DNA of 51,569 nt from Fontibacillus panacisegetis (GTDB taxonomy: Bacteria; Bacillota; Bacilli; Paenibacillales; Paenibacillaceae). Positions 44,290 through 51,569 of this stretch are shown in pieces. The stretch is taken from positions 1 to 51,569 of the forward strand of contig NZ_FNBG01000033.1 of assembly GCF_900102215.1 (NCBI RefSeq). Direction: 5' to 3'. The position numbers and the translations under genes are program-made. Numbering within the stretch: position 1 is the first letter of the stretch; every line of letters begins with the position of its first letter. Below the pieces are notes generated by a model. The model worked only from the letters and a program-made list of their open reading frames with translations, had not been told where the DNA came from and searched no databases.

Positions 44290-45513
44290 TTACAAATAAG
44301 GCATAGGGTCTACAGGATTACCATCGATACGAACCTCAAAGTGGCAGTGCGGTCCAGTTGAGTTTCCTGTACTACCGACCTCAGCAATCTTCTGACCCTT
44401 TTTCACCTGCTCGCCTTTTTCAACCTTAATCCCGCCATTGCGAATATGGCCATACAGTGTCCATACGTTGTCTCCATGGTCAATAATAACGGTGTTGCCG
44501 TAACCACTCCACCATTCAGCGACGATGACTATGCCGCCTTCTGCAGCATGAATGTCAGTACCCTCTGCAGCTGCAAGATCGACCCCAGTATGGGCCTTAA
44601 CTTTTCCAGTTATAGGATGAACACGAGTACCGTACCCTGAGGATAGACGCGCCCCGCTAACCGGAAGGCTCATCGATCCGCCATTTCCTTTAAAGCTGCC
44701 GCTGGAAGATCCTGAAGAGCTGCGTTTATAAGTATATACTTGCGCTGCTTTCAGCTTGTTTTTTTCCTTCTCCAATTCAGCACGCTTCGTAGCAAGCTGG
44801 ATGAGCAGCTGCTCCTGTTCTTCACTAATATCGTCGGACTCTTCAATTTCTGCGTGGTATTTAGCGATCAATTGCTGTTTCTCTTTTTCCTTCTCTTCTA
44901 AAATGCCCTTACGAGATTCAGCATCTGCATACAAGGATTTGACCTTTGCATAATCATTCTTAAGCTGTTCCTGCTGCTCAATAATTAATTGCTTATCATG
45001 CTTGTGCTCTTCAAGCAAAATATGATCCTGATTGGCTATAGCCTGCAAGGAATCCGCTCGTTCCAGAAAATCTGTAAAGCTAGTTGAGGATAACAGCACA
45101 TCCAAATAGGAAACTACGCCATCCGTATACATCAGCCTCACTCTTGAATCCAGCAAATTGGAACGTTCTTCGATACGAGCCTTCGTCTCATCGAGCTTGA
45201 CGGCCGTATCGCGCAAGTTCTGCTCTGTATCATCAATCTGGATAGAAATTCGGGCCAGTTCATCACTGACATTCGTAATTTGCTCCATTACTTGCTTGAG
45301 ATAGTCATTATTTTTATTCACGTAGTGCTGAGCTTCTTGTTTCTTATCCGCCGCGTTATCCTGCGCCTGCTTAGCTTCCTTGGCCTGCTGCTGAAGCGCT
45401 TTAAGCTCTTTATCAATTTGATTAATTGTTTTTGTCTTGGCATAGCCCTGAGCAGGCTGGAAGATCATAGCAGCTAAAGCGACAACGGCAATTGTGGATA
45501 CCCATTTTTTCAA
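44290..45513 (-). CDS. EnvC-like murein hydrolase: coiled coil plus M23 peptidase
   Basis: A 407-residue secreted protein. A signal peptide (KKWVSTIAVVALAAMIF...AQGYA) is followed by two long coiled-coil stretches (about 30-250) and a C-terminal M23/LytM domain. The zinc-binding pattern is intact: HTGVDLA (H-x3-D) and HCHFEV (H-x-H), with YGHI between. The enzyme should therefore be an active endopeptidase, unlike degenerate E. coli EnvC. It directly follows ftsEX and is the likely hydrolase that FtsEX controls. The preferred start is TTG at 45513, after GACGGGGAA; the frame opens at another TTG at 45558. Confidence 0.88.
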   Translation of the reverse strand: MKKWVSTIAVVALAAMIFQPAQGYAKTKTINQIDKELKALQQQAKEAKQAQDNAADKKQEAQHYVNKNNDYLKQVMEQITNVSDELARISIQIDDTEQNLRDTAVKLDETKARIEERSNLLDSRVRLMYTDGVVSYLDVLLSSTSFTDFLERADSLQAIANQDHILLEEHKHDKQLIIEQQEQLKNDYAKVKSLYADAESRKGILEEKEKEKQQLIAKYHAEIEESDDISEEQEQLLIQLATKRAELEKEKNKLKAAQVYTYKRSSSGSSSGSFKGNGGSMSLPVSGARLSSGYGTRVHPITGKVKAHTGVDLAAAEGTDIHAAEGGIVIVAEWWSGYGNTVIIDHGDNVWTLYGHIRNGGIKVEKGEQVKKGQKIAEVGSTGNSTGPHCHFEVRIDGNPVDPMPYL

Positions 45514-45578
45514 CTTCGATTCCCCGTCCTTCTTTATCAATCTACCATCTCTAGACAATTACTATAAGCTTAATATAA

Positions 45579-46493
45579 CTACACCTTTAAGAACTTACGA
45601 ATGGACATTGTGCTCCCCCAAACGCCGATCAAAAGACCAAGACCCACAATTAGTGCAGCCAGCTCCAGTGAAATCTCATGGATTGGAACAAGTTTGATTG
45701 CTAGCGTAATATCTGCATTTAAGGAATTGACTAATTCACTATATCCAAAAAACAAAATGCCTACCGTTATCGATGAGCCTATGAGTCCGATTAAGGCACC
45801 CTCTACGAAGAAAGGCCATCGAATAAATGTATTCGTCGCACCTACCAGCTTCATGATGCCAATCTCTCGGCGGCGAGCCAGTATGGTAACTCGAATCGTA
45901 TTCGAAATAAGAAACATCGCCATAAGTCCCAGACCTGCTACAAATGCAAACCCAATGTTGCGGACCGCTCTGGTTATTTTGAACAATTTCTCGGTGGTCC
46001 CTTTGCCATAGTTGACCTTATAAATGGGATTGTCTTGATATTTTTCATTTAAAGCATTGATTTTGCTCGCTAGATAAGGCACTGTGGTCGGTTCAACCAC
46101 TTCGACTTTGAGCGTATCCGGAATCGGATTCGTTTTCTCATCATAACCTTCTAGTAAGTCCTTACCTTCTTCACCAAGCTTCTCTCTAAAATCTTTGAGC
46201 CCTTCTTCCTTTGGAATCAGAGTCACGCGGCTCACCTCATCCATTGAAGCGATCTCATTTTGGAGCTTGTCACGGACTGGTTTCTCTACGTTTGAGGCCA
46301 GGTATACACTAATCTGAACCTGACTATCGGCTTCATCAGCAAAGGAGTTCACATTCAGAACTAATAAAATAAAAACTCCCAAAACCAGTAGAGAAACTAC
46401 GATAGATGTAACGGATGCCACAGACATCCACCCGTTGCGGAATACGTTCTTCGAGCCTTCGCGAAAGTGTCTGAAGAGGGTGTTAAAAGTCAT
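45579..46493 (-). CDS. ftsX: Cell-division ABC transporter permease FtsX
   Basis: A 304-residue membrane protein with four helices. The first is MSVASVTSIVVSLLVLGVFILLVL. A large extracellular domain (about 50-165) follows, then three helices near the C-terminus, with the RREIGIMKLVGATNTFIRWPF segment between helices 2 and 3. FtsX transmits ATP-driven movement by FtsE to external cell-wall hydrolases. ATG at 46499 or 46493 is possible; GAGGGGAA is better placed for 46493. It overlaps ftsE by 11 bases, and the M23 peptidase gene follows 65 bases after its stop. Confidence 0.93.
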   Translation of the reverse strand: MTFNTLFRHFREGSKNVFRNGWMSVASVTSIVVSLLVLGVFILLVLNVNSFADEADSQVQISVYLASNVEKPVRDKLQNEIASMDEVSRVTLIPKEEGLKDFREKLGEEGKDLLEGYDEKTNPIPDTLKVEVVEPTTVPYLASKINALNEKYQDNPIYKVNYGKGTTEKLFKITRAVRNIGFAFVAGLGLMAMFLISNTIRVTILARRREIGIMKLVGATNTFIRWPFFVEGALIGLIGSSITVGILFFGYSELVNSLNADITLAIKLVPIHEISLELAALIVGLGLLIGVWGSTMSIRKFLKV

Positions 46494-47169
46494 AACCATA
46501 TTCCCCTCTCAGCTGATCTCGAACAATGTTGCCATGCTCGATTGCAATAACCCGCTTCCGCATCGTATTTACAATATCCTTGTTATGAGTCGCCATAACA
46601 ATAGTTGTGCCGCGAAAATTAATTTCGTCCAATAACTGCATGATACCCCACGATGTCTCAGGGTCGAGATTTCCCGTAGGCTCGTCCGCGATGATGACCG
46701 AAGGATTGTTAACAATCGCTCTGGCAATAGCGACGCGCTGCTGCTCGCCCCCCGATAGCTGCGAAGGATCACGGTTTGCTTTATTTTTCAGACCTACAAG
46801 GTCCAGCACTTCATTTACACGTTTCTTGATTACTTTCTTAGGGGCTTCAATAACTTCCAGCGCAAAAGCTATATTCTCGTATGCCGTCAGCTTGGGCAGC
46901 AGTCGAAAATCCTGGAATACAACGCCGATGTTCCGGCGTACATATGGTATTTTACGAGGTTTAAGCTTGCCTATATTAAATCCGTTGACGGAAATTTGGC
47001 CCTTGGTCGGTACCTCTTCCCGATAGATCAGCTTCATAAAAGTGGATTTGCCGGCACCCGAAGGTCCAACCAGATATACAAATTCATTGCGGTCAATTTT
47101 GACTGATACTCCCTTAAGGGCATGTGTCCCGTTCGGATACGTCTTCCAGATATCCTGCATTTCTATCAC
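46483..47169 (-). CDS. ftsE: Cell-division ABC transporter ATPase FtsE
   Basis: A 228-residue ATPase. Walker A GPSGAGKST is at residues 35-43. The Q-loop is VVFQDFRLLP, the signature LSGGEQQRVAIA near residue 138, and Walker B VIIADEPTGNLD near residue 158. The start is GTG, with AGGA nine bases upstream. It is the first gene of the ftsE-ftsX-M23 unit. Its partner FtsX and the downstream hydrolase fit the known FtsEX role in cell-wall growth and, in Bacillus, entry into sporulation. Confidence 0.94.
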   Translation of the reverse strand: MIEMQDIWKTYPNGTHALKGVSVKIDRNEFVYLVGPSGAGKSTFMKLIYREEVPTKGQISVNGFNIGKLKPRKIPYVRRNIGVVFQDFRLLPKLTAYENIAFALEVIEAPKKVIKKRVNEVLDLVGLKNKANRDPSQLSGGEQQRVAIARAIVNNPSVIIADEPTGNLDPETSWGIMQLLDEINFRGTTIVMATHNKDIVNTMRKRVIAIEHGNIVRDQLRGEYGYDF

Positions 47170-47457
47170 TTGATCACGTCCTAAACTTGATTCCTTGGTC
47201 TACGTTAGTTTGTTGCCGCGTTCTCTCGTTCGACATGGTTACTTTGGCCTGATATACCAGCATGTTAAAATTCGTCATCATTTACATGCACTTAATTTAC
47301 ATTCGACATGTTCCAGCCAATTCCTTTAAAACATGAGCTAATTCACCAGTCCGTTATTTATTGTAACAAAGATGTTACCAATTGAGTACCCGAAACTTTC
47401 CAGAATTCCATCATATATAAAATTTCATATGAAATTAAATGAACAAAGGAGAAGCGT

Positions 47458-48945
47458 ATGCGAAAACTTCATCTTTCTTTCATAATAATATCTCTCATAT
47501 TTCTTACTGTTGTCGTCCTGTTCGGAGGGATTCAATTATATACGTCAAAGAACACAGTACCAGGCGGCACTGTTGTAGGAAATCTCGACTTAGGCGGATA
47601 TTCCCAAGCTCATGCTGTCCAGATGCTTGATAAGGAACTATCAGCTCTGTCGAACGGCCGTGTAGTATTCACTCTTCAGGAAAACAAAGAAACTACATTC
47701 TCCTATACCTGGAATGAACTCGGTGTCAGCTGGGACGCTCCAGAATTTCGTGCAGCACTTCTTGCACTTTCGTCGGGAAATCTCTGGGATCGCGCTGTCG
47801 CTCGTAAAAATTTTCCCGAAAACTGGAGCCTTCAGGTTGCCTTGGATCAGAATAAATTAATAAAAATATTTAGTCCTGCGTGGGAAACCGAGCATTTTGG
47901 AGATCCGGTCAACGCCGTTCGGTCTTTAGGGCAGGATGACAGTATCCGCTATCTGCCCGGGTATCCGGCACAACGAATCCAATGGGCCGCCTTTATCGCA
48001 CTTATACGTGAAGCCATACCCAATCAAATTGCAGCTCCCGATGAACCGGTGTCGAAATCCAAGATCATTATTCCTGTAATTCTTCAGCAGCCCTCTATAA
48101 CCATTGAGAGTTTGAAGCGAGAGGGAATTCATCGCAAAATTTCGCAGTTTACAACTTCGCTTCTAGCCAGCTCGGAAGGTCGCGTTCACAATGTCGATGC
48201 CGCAGCGCGCAGCATCGACGGCTTGATTTTGCCGCCTGACGGCATTTTTGACTATGCCTCCATTGTTGAAGCAGCCGAACACGACTACGGCTTCCGCGAA
48301 GCCCCTGTCATTGTGAACGGCAAGCTCGTCCCAGGTGTTGGAGGCGGCATTTGCCAAGTGTCCAGCACATTGTACAATGCAGCGATTCGTGCCGGCCTTG
48401 AAATTGTAGAGCGCCGCAATCACTCCTTACCGGTTAGCTACGTCCCCAGAGGACAGGATGCTACCTTTGCCAAGGGATATATAAATTTTCAATTTAAAAA
48501 TACCACGGACCACCATCTACTTATTTCTGCAAGGGTTCAAAATGGACAACTTACCATCAAATTGTTCGGAAATACCCCCGAGAATATATATTACGATATA
48601 GAATCCATTACAAAAGAGGTACTTCCTGCCTCAAATAAATACGTTGTCAGCTCTGCCGTACCTTCAGGGAGCCAAGAGATCATCCTGGAGGGAAAACCCG
48701 GATATGTCGTGGAAACCTACAGAATTAAAAAGGTGAACGGCAAGTCGCTCAAACGCACACGCCTCTCCCGTGACACCTATCCTGCCCAACCCGCCGTAAT
48801 CGCTGTCCATGACTTATCCGAAAATGAGGGAGAAACGAATTCCGGCTCCAGAACCAACTCTCGCAAGCCTCCCCAAATCATAGTTGAAGACGGAGTGGAT
48901 GCTCCTACTTTTCGTGCTATATATGAGAGGGAGCTTGGTGACTGA
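47458..48945 (+). CDS. VanW-family exported protein
   Basis: A 495-residue protein with an N-terminal signal anchor (residues 7-25), a peptidoglycan-binding-4-like region (about 40-150), and a VanW domain (about 235-375) with GIFDYASIVEAAEHDYGF, then GGGICQVSSTLYNAAIRAGL, then RRNHSLPVSYVPRG. The C-terminal part (about 385-440) is G5-like. It is related to B. subtilis YoaR. The biochemical role of VanW is not established; a cell-wall role is inferred. AAAGGAG precedes the ATG. It is divergent from ftsEX across 288 bases in which no other gene was seen. Confidence 0.86.
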   Translation: MRKLHLSFIIISLIFLTVVVLFGGIQLYTSKNTVPGGTVVGNLDLGGYSQAHAVQMLDKELSALSNGRVVFTLQENKETTFSYTWNELGVSWDAPEFRAALLALSSGNLWDRAVARKNFPENWSLQVALDQNKLIKIFSPAWETEHFGDPVNAVRSLGQDDSIRYLPGYPAQRIQWAAFIALIREAIPNQIAAPDEPVSKSKIIIPVILQQPSITIESLKREGIHRKISQFTTSLLASSEGRVHNVDAAARSIDGLILPPDGIFDYASIVEAAEHDYGFREAPVIVNGKLVPGVGGGICQVSSTLYNAAIRAGLEIVERRNHSLPVSYVPRGQDATFAKGYINFQFKNTTDHHLLISARVQNGQLTIKLFGNTPENIYYDIESITKEVLPASNKYVVSSAVPSGSQEIILEGKPGYVVETYRIKKVNGKSLKRTRLSRDTYPAQPAVIAVHDLSENEGETNSGSRTNSRKPPQIIVEDGVDAPTFRAIYERELGD

Positions 48946-48960
48946 TTGGGCAAAATTCCG

Positions 48961-49158
48961 AATAAAGGAAAAAATGTTCGCTATTCGCTCCAAAACAGCC
49001 TTTTTGCTAATAATAGAGGAAAAAAAGTACGCTATTAGGCTCGGAACTGGGCAAATTCAGGTAATTTGGATTCAGTTTTAATGGATAGAGGAAATTACTT
49101 CCTCTATTCTTCTGAAGTTCGCGTTTTCCCACCAAATAAGGGAACTTTTTTCCTCTAT
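48961..49158. repeat. Cluster of four near-palindromic repeats
   Basis: Copies at 48961-48985, 49012-49037, 49084-49108 and 49135-49158 belong to the same family as 41065-41262. The first two have diverged centres and right arms (GGAAAAAA..GCTATT). The spacing (51, 72, 51 bases) is the same as in the 41 kb cluster. They lie between the VanW gene and a convergent nuclease-like gene. Confidence 0.72.
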
Positions 49159-49204
49159 CCCAAGCTACCAGACGTCTGCCACCGCACATCGCACAACCCG
49201 CTCT

Positions 49205-49897
49205 CTACAGTAAGTAATCCTTCCCCTCCAAATTCAACTTGTATGCACGAATGCGCTGAGATCCTCCAACGGGTTGAATCCATTTTTTAGTCAACATCTG
49301 ATGTAACCATACTCTCGCAGTCTTTGTTGTAACGCCAAAATGATTAGCAAGATCAGTTGGAGTAACTGGGCAACTACTCTTAAGAAATAAGCGAATAATC
49401 TCCTTTTCCTCCCAATCGACCTCCACTACACGCTCATCTTGTCCAAGCCATCGTCCCATGAATTGTTGCAGCTTCTGCTGACAAAATCTAGGGTTCTCTT
49501 TTACATCATCATACGAGTACCGCAGCACTTTCCATCCGTCGATAACCAGATCATTCTGACGTCTGCATTGATCTGAAAATTGTACGCGACTTATATGGCG
49601 CATATGCGGCCCATAACCATCAATTTCAATTGCGAGCTGCAAACCCGGGCGAAGATAAGCGAAGTCTAGATATCGAAATCCATCTTTATAATCTACGACC
49701 TCATACTCTGGGTGCAGGTTTTCAAAGTTACCTATGGCCAGCCACCACACATTTTCCAAAAACAGCTTCTCTGCATGTCCATGCCCTTCCTGTAATCTTC
49801 TAGCCCTTTCACCACTCCTGATCCCTAGATGCTGTTCAATATACCCTGCGTGCTCCTCCTCAAACCTTTTGTTCAAACCAGTATCCCATACTCCCAC
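49205..49897 (-). CDS. Predicted DUF559-like nuclease-fold protein with winged helix
   Basis: A 230-residue protein, with start uncertain. The middle (about 55-150) has LDFAYLRPGLQLAIEIDGYGPH, then RRQNDLVIDGWKVLRYSYDDV, matching the PD-(D/E)xK-type fold of DUF559/Vsr-like proteins (Asp, then E-x-D). The C-terminal part (about 165-230) is a winged-helix domain (TPTDLANHFGVTTKTARVWLHQ). The frame opens at TTG 49957, but GTG 49897, following AAGGGA, is preferred. No partner methylase or toxin-antitoxin gene lies beside it. Nuclease activity is inferred from the motif only. Confidence 0.65.
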   Translation of the reverse strand: MGVWDTGLNKRFEEEHAGYIEQHLGIRSGERARRLQEGHGHAEKLFLENVWWLAIGNFENLHPEYEVVDYKDGFRYLDFAYLRPGLQLAIEIDGYGPHMRHISRVQFSDQCRRQNDLVIDGWKVLRYSYDDVKENPRFCQQKLQQFMGRWLGQDERVVEVDWEEKEIIRLFLKSSCPVTPTDLANHFGVTTKTARVWLHQMLTKKWIQPVGGSQRIRAYKLNLEGKDYLL

Positions 49898-50146
49898 GCA
49901 ATCCCTTCTTTCGCCAAAAAATAACGCCCCCCGTCCACAGTACAAAACCATAGACAAGAGGCGTGCGCTTCACGACCTGCATTATATATTTTTTTAACTC
50001 ACCATTTGCTGCTGCTCATATTTTAACATCACTGTACCTTCACGGAAAAGGATCATTTTTACATTTTCGCTATTGAATACAACTGACTTCATATGTTAAG
50101 GTTAATCCACTTTAAGTAATACTCAACAGGAGGCAACAAACACGTC

Positions 50147-51406
50147 ATGATACAACAGAGTAACATATCTCTTTTAGATGCTGATTCTAATTCTATTACA
50201 GCTAAAAAGGCTACTCCGCTGATTCTTTTCATAGCGATTCTGCTAACAGCAGCCACTCAGCGTTCGCCAATAACCGGCGTAGGTTCACTGATTGTAGACA
50301 TCCAGCATTCAACAGGCCTATCTCATACACTTGCAGGGATGCTGACTACATTACCTCTCATTGCTTTTGCCGTGTTTGCACTGGCAGCACCGAAGCTTTC
50401 AGTCCGGTTTGGTATGGAGCTGACCCTCTTGTCCTGTATGATTGCACTGACGGTCGGGATTATTGTTCGCTCTCTCTCAACAGTAACTGAGCTTTTTATC
50501 GGGACCGCCCTCATCGGAAGTGCTATTGCAGTCTGCAACGTACTAGTTCCAAGTATGATAAAAAGAGATTATTCTCATCGTATCGGCCTTATGACTGCCT
50601 TATATACCTCATCGATGAATTTAATGTCAGCCATAGCTTCAGGCATTAGCGTTCCACTTTCTCGCACCGCCATCGGTTGGCGTGGATCTCTGGCCTGCTG
50701 GGTCATACTCTCCGTGATTACCGCATTGTGTTGGTTGCCACTGCTTGGCAGAAACAAAGAGCATAAATCTTTTGTCAAGCAACAAAGTACCAGTGCTGAT
50801 CATTCCATAGTTAAAATCGCAAGCAAGCCAAAAAGTTTGTGGGTTTCTCCGGTTGCGTGGCAGGTTACTGTGTTTATGGGGCTGCAATCGATCATGTTCT
50901 ATGTTGGCATCTCTTGGCTGCCGGAAATTCTTCATGAACGGGGAATGAGTATCGATAAAGCTGGCTGGATGCTGTCACTCATGCAAATCTTAGGTATGGT
51001 CGGCTCCTTCGTCATGCCTCTAATCGCGGCTCGTACTCAAAGCCAAAAGCTGCTAACAGCAGCTTCCGCTTCACTTTTCCTGTTTGGATTCGGAGGGATA
51101 TGGCTTGGCTCTACCGTACTTGCTCCGTTATTCATTACTCTAATCGGGCTCGGTTGCGGTACAACATTCAGTCTGGTTATTTTATTTTTTGCATTCCGAA
51201 CCAGAACTGCTGAAGAAGCTGCCAAGCTATCCGGCATGGCTCAATCGGTCGGATATCTGGTAGCAGCGGTTGGACCGACGCTATTCGGCTTTATTCATGA
51301 CAAGAGCGGCAATTGGAATGCTCCTCTAGCTACCATCACCTGTTTAACTATTTTGACGATCATTATAGGCTATCTCGCAGGACGCAAGGGTTATGTCAAC
51401 GGCTAG
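50147..51406 (+). CDS. MFS transporter, CynX/NimT type
   Basis: A 419-residue membrane protein with about 12 helices, of the cyanate/nitroimidazole (CynX/NimT) branch of the major facilitator superfamily. Helix 1 is followed by TQRSPITGVGSLIVDIQ, typical of that branch. The central cytoplasmic loop is about residues 200-235. An AGGAGG box lies 12 bases upstream of the ATG, slightly far. The gene is alone, and the substrate cannot be told from sequence. Confidence 0.85.
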   Translation: MIQQSNISLLDADSNSITAKKATPLILFIAILLTAATQRSPITGVGSLIVDIQHSTGLSHTLAGMLTTLPLIAFAVFALAAPKLSVRFGMELTLLSCMIALTVGIIVRSLSTVTELFIGTALIGSAIAVCNVLVPSMIKRDYSHRIGLMTALYTSSMNLMSAIASGISVPLSRTAIGWRGSLACWVILSVITALCWLPLLGRNKEHKSFVKQQSTSADHSIVKIASKPKSLWVSPVAWQVTVFMGLQSIMFYVGISWLPEILHERGMSIDKAGWMLSLMQILGMVGSFVMPLIAARTQSQKLLTAASASLFLFGFGGIWLGSTVLAPLFITLIGLGCGTTFSLVILFFAFRTRTAEEAAKLSGMAQSVGYLVAAVGPTLFGFIHDKSGNWNAPLATITCLTILTIIIGYLAGRKGYVNG

Positions 51407-51510
51407 TAAGGTAAGCTTTCGCTAATAATAAACAGTTTTTGTGTACGGGGTTGTCCCCAGGGGCTGTCACGTTTTCCCGGCTACCGCCATCATAGAATGA
51501 CCATACATCT

Positions 51511-51538
51511 AGGCCAACCAGTAATATCTGGTTGACCT
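51511..51538. terminator. Hairpin after the MFS gene
   Basis: AGGCCAACCAG and CTGGTTGACCT arms pair with one mismatch around a 6-base loop. No T-tract follows on the plus strand, so terminator function is uncertain. Confidence 0.4.
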
Positions 51539-51552
51539 CATAATACGAAGGG

Positions 51553-51566
51553 GCTGTCCCAAAAGT
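51553..51566. repeat. 14-base element GCTGTCCCAAAAGT
   Basis: It is identical to the complement of 333-346 near the left end of the window. A related partial copy (GGGGCTGTC) is at about 51460. It may be the edge of a repeat or small mobile element continuing past the window. Confidence 0.5.
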
Positions 51567-51569
51567 AGG

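Overview
The window looks like chromosomal DNA of a Paenibacillus-type Firmicute. This rests on gene content and order, not on a database search: a LipO/LplB/LplC-style sugar ABC transporter with no ATPase gene of its own, uvrBA near ftsEX / M23 peptidase / ctpB / minJ, a VanW-family protein, GGAGG-type ribosome binding sites, frequent TTG and GTG starts, and short palindromic intergenic repeats. No rRNA, tRNA, CRISPR array, phage or intact insertion sequence was seen.

Region 1 (1-7.9 kb) is a fructoside utilisation locus. A minus-strand operon encodes two permeases, a lipoprotein binding protein, an intracellular GH32 fructosidase and a ROK fructokinase, with a divergent LacI-family regulator. 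Imported fructosides would be hydrolysed inside the cell and the fructose phosphorylated. A lone acyltransferase-3 gene follows at 8.1-9.2 kb.

Region 2 (9.3-30.4 kb) is a large surface-glycan locus. A long minus-strand gene run starts with an ABC-2 exporter (Wzm, and Wzt with a C-terminal glycan-binding-type domain). It continues with a small methyltransferase, a GT2 enzyme ending in six 14-residue repeats, a tandem-domain GT2, an acyltransferase, a polytopic GT-C-like membrane protein, a nucleotide-sugar epimerase, a polyprenyl-phosphate GT2, a DUF2304 protein, a GtrA-type protein and rmlACBD (dTDP-L-rhamnose). A rhamnosyltransferase-like GT2 lies after two hairpin terminators. On the other side is a plus-strand O-antigen-ligase-like protein with a helical-repeat tail, then galU, a small orphan gene and a third acyltransferase. 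The logic resembles S-layer or secondary cell-wall glycan loci of Geobacillus and Paenibacillus: nucleotide-sugar supply, assembly on a lipid carrier, end modification, ABC export, then transfer by a Wzy_C-type ligase. The stretch 13.6-24.8 kb is visibly more AT-rich than its flanks, which suggests transfer.

Region 3 (30.9-49 kb) is core chromosome: a U32-family protein (RlhA-like), a small two-helix membrane protein, uvrA/uvrB with a possible LexA box upstream, motA/motB, minJ-like, ctpB, an EnvC-like M23 peptidase, ftsX/ftsE and a VanW-family protein. It covers DNA repair, motility, cell-wall remodelling and division.

Region 4 (49-51.6 kb) has a predicted nuclease-fold plus winged-helix protein and a CynX/NimT-type MFS transporter. 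A family of 25-base near-palindromes occurs in three intergenic clusters (9.2, 41.1 and 49.0 kb). A 14-base element is shared, in opposite orientation, by the two ends of the window.
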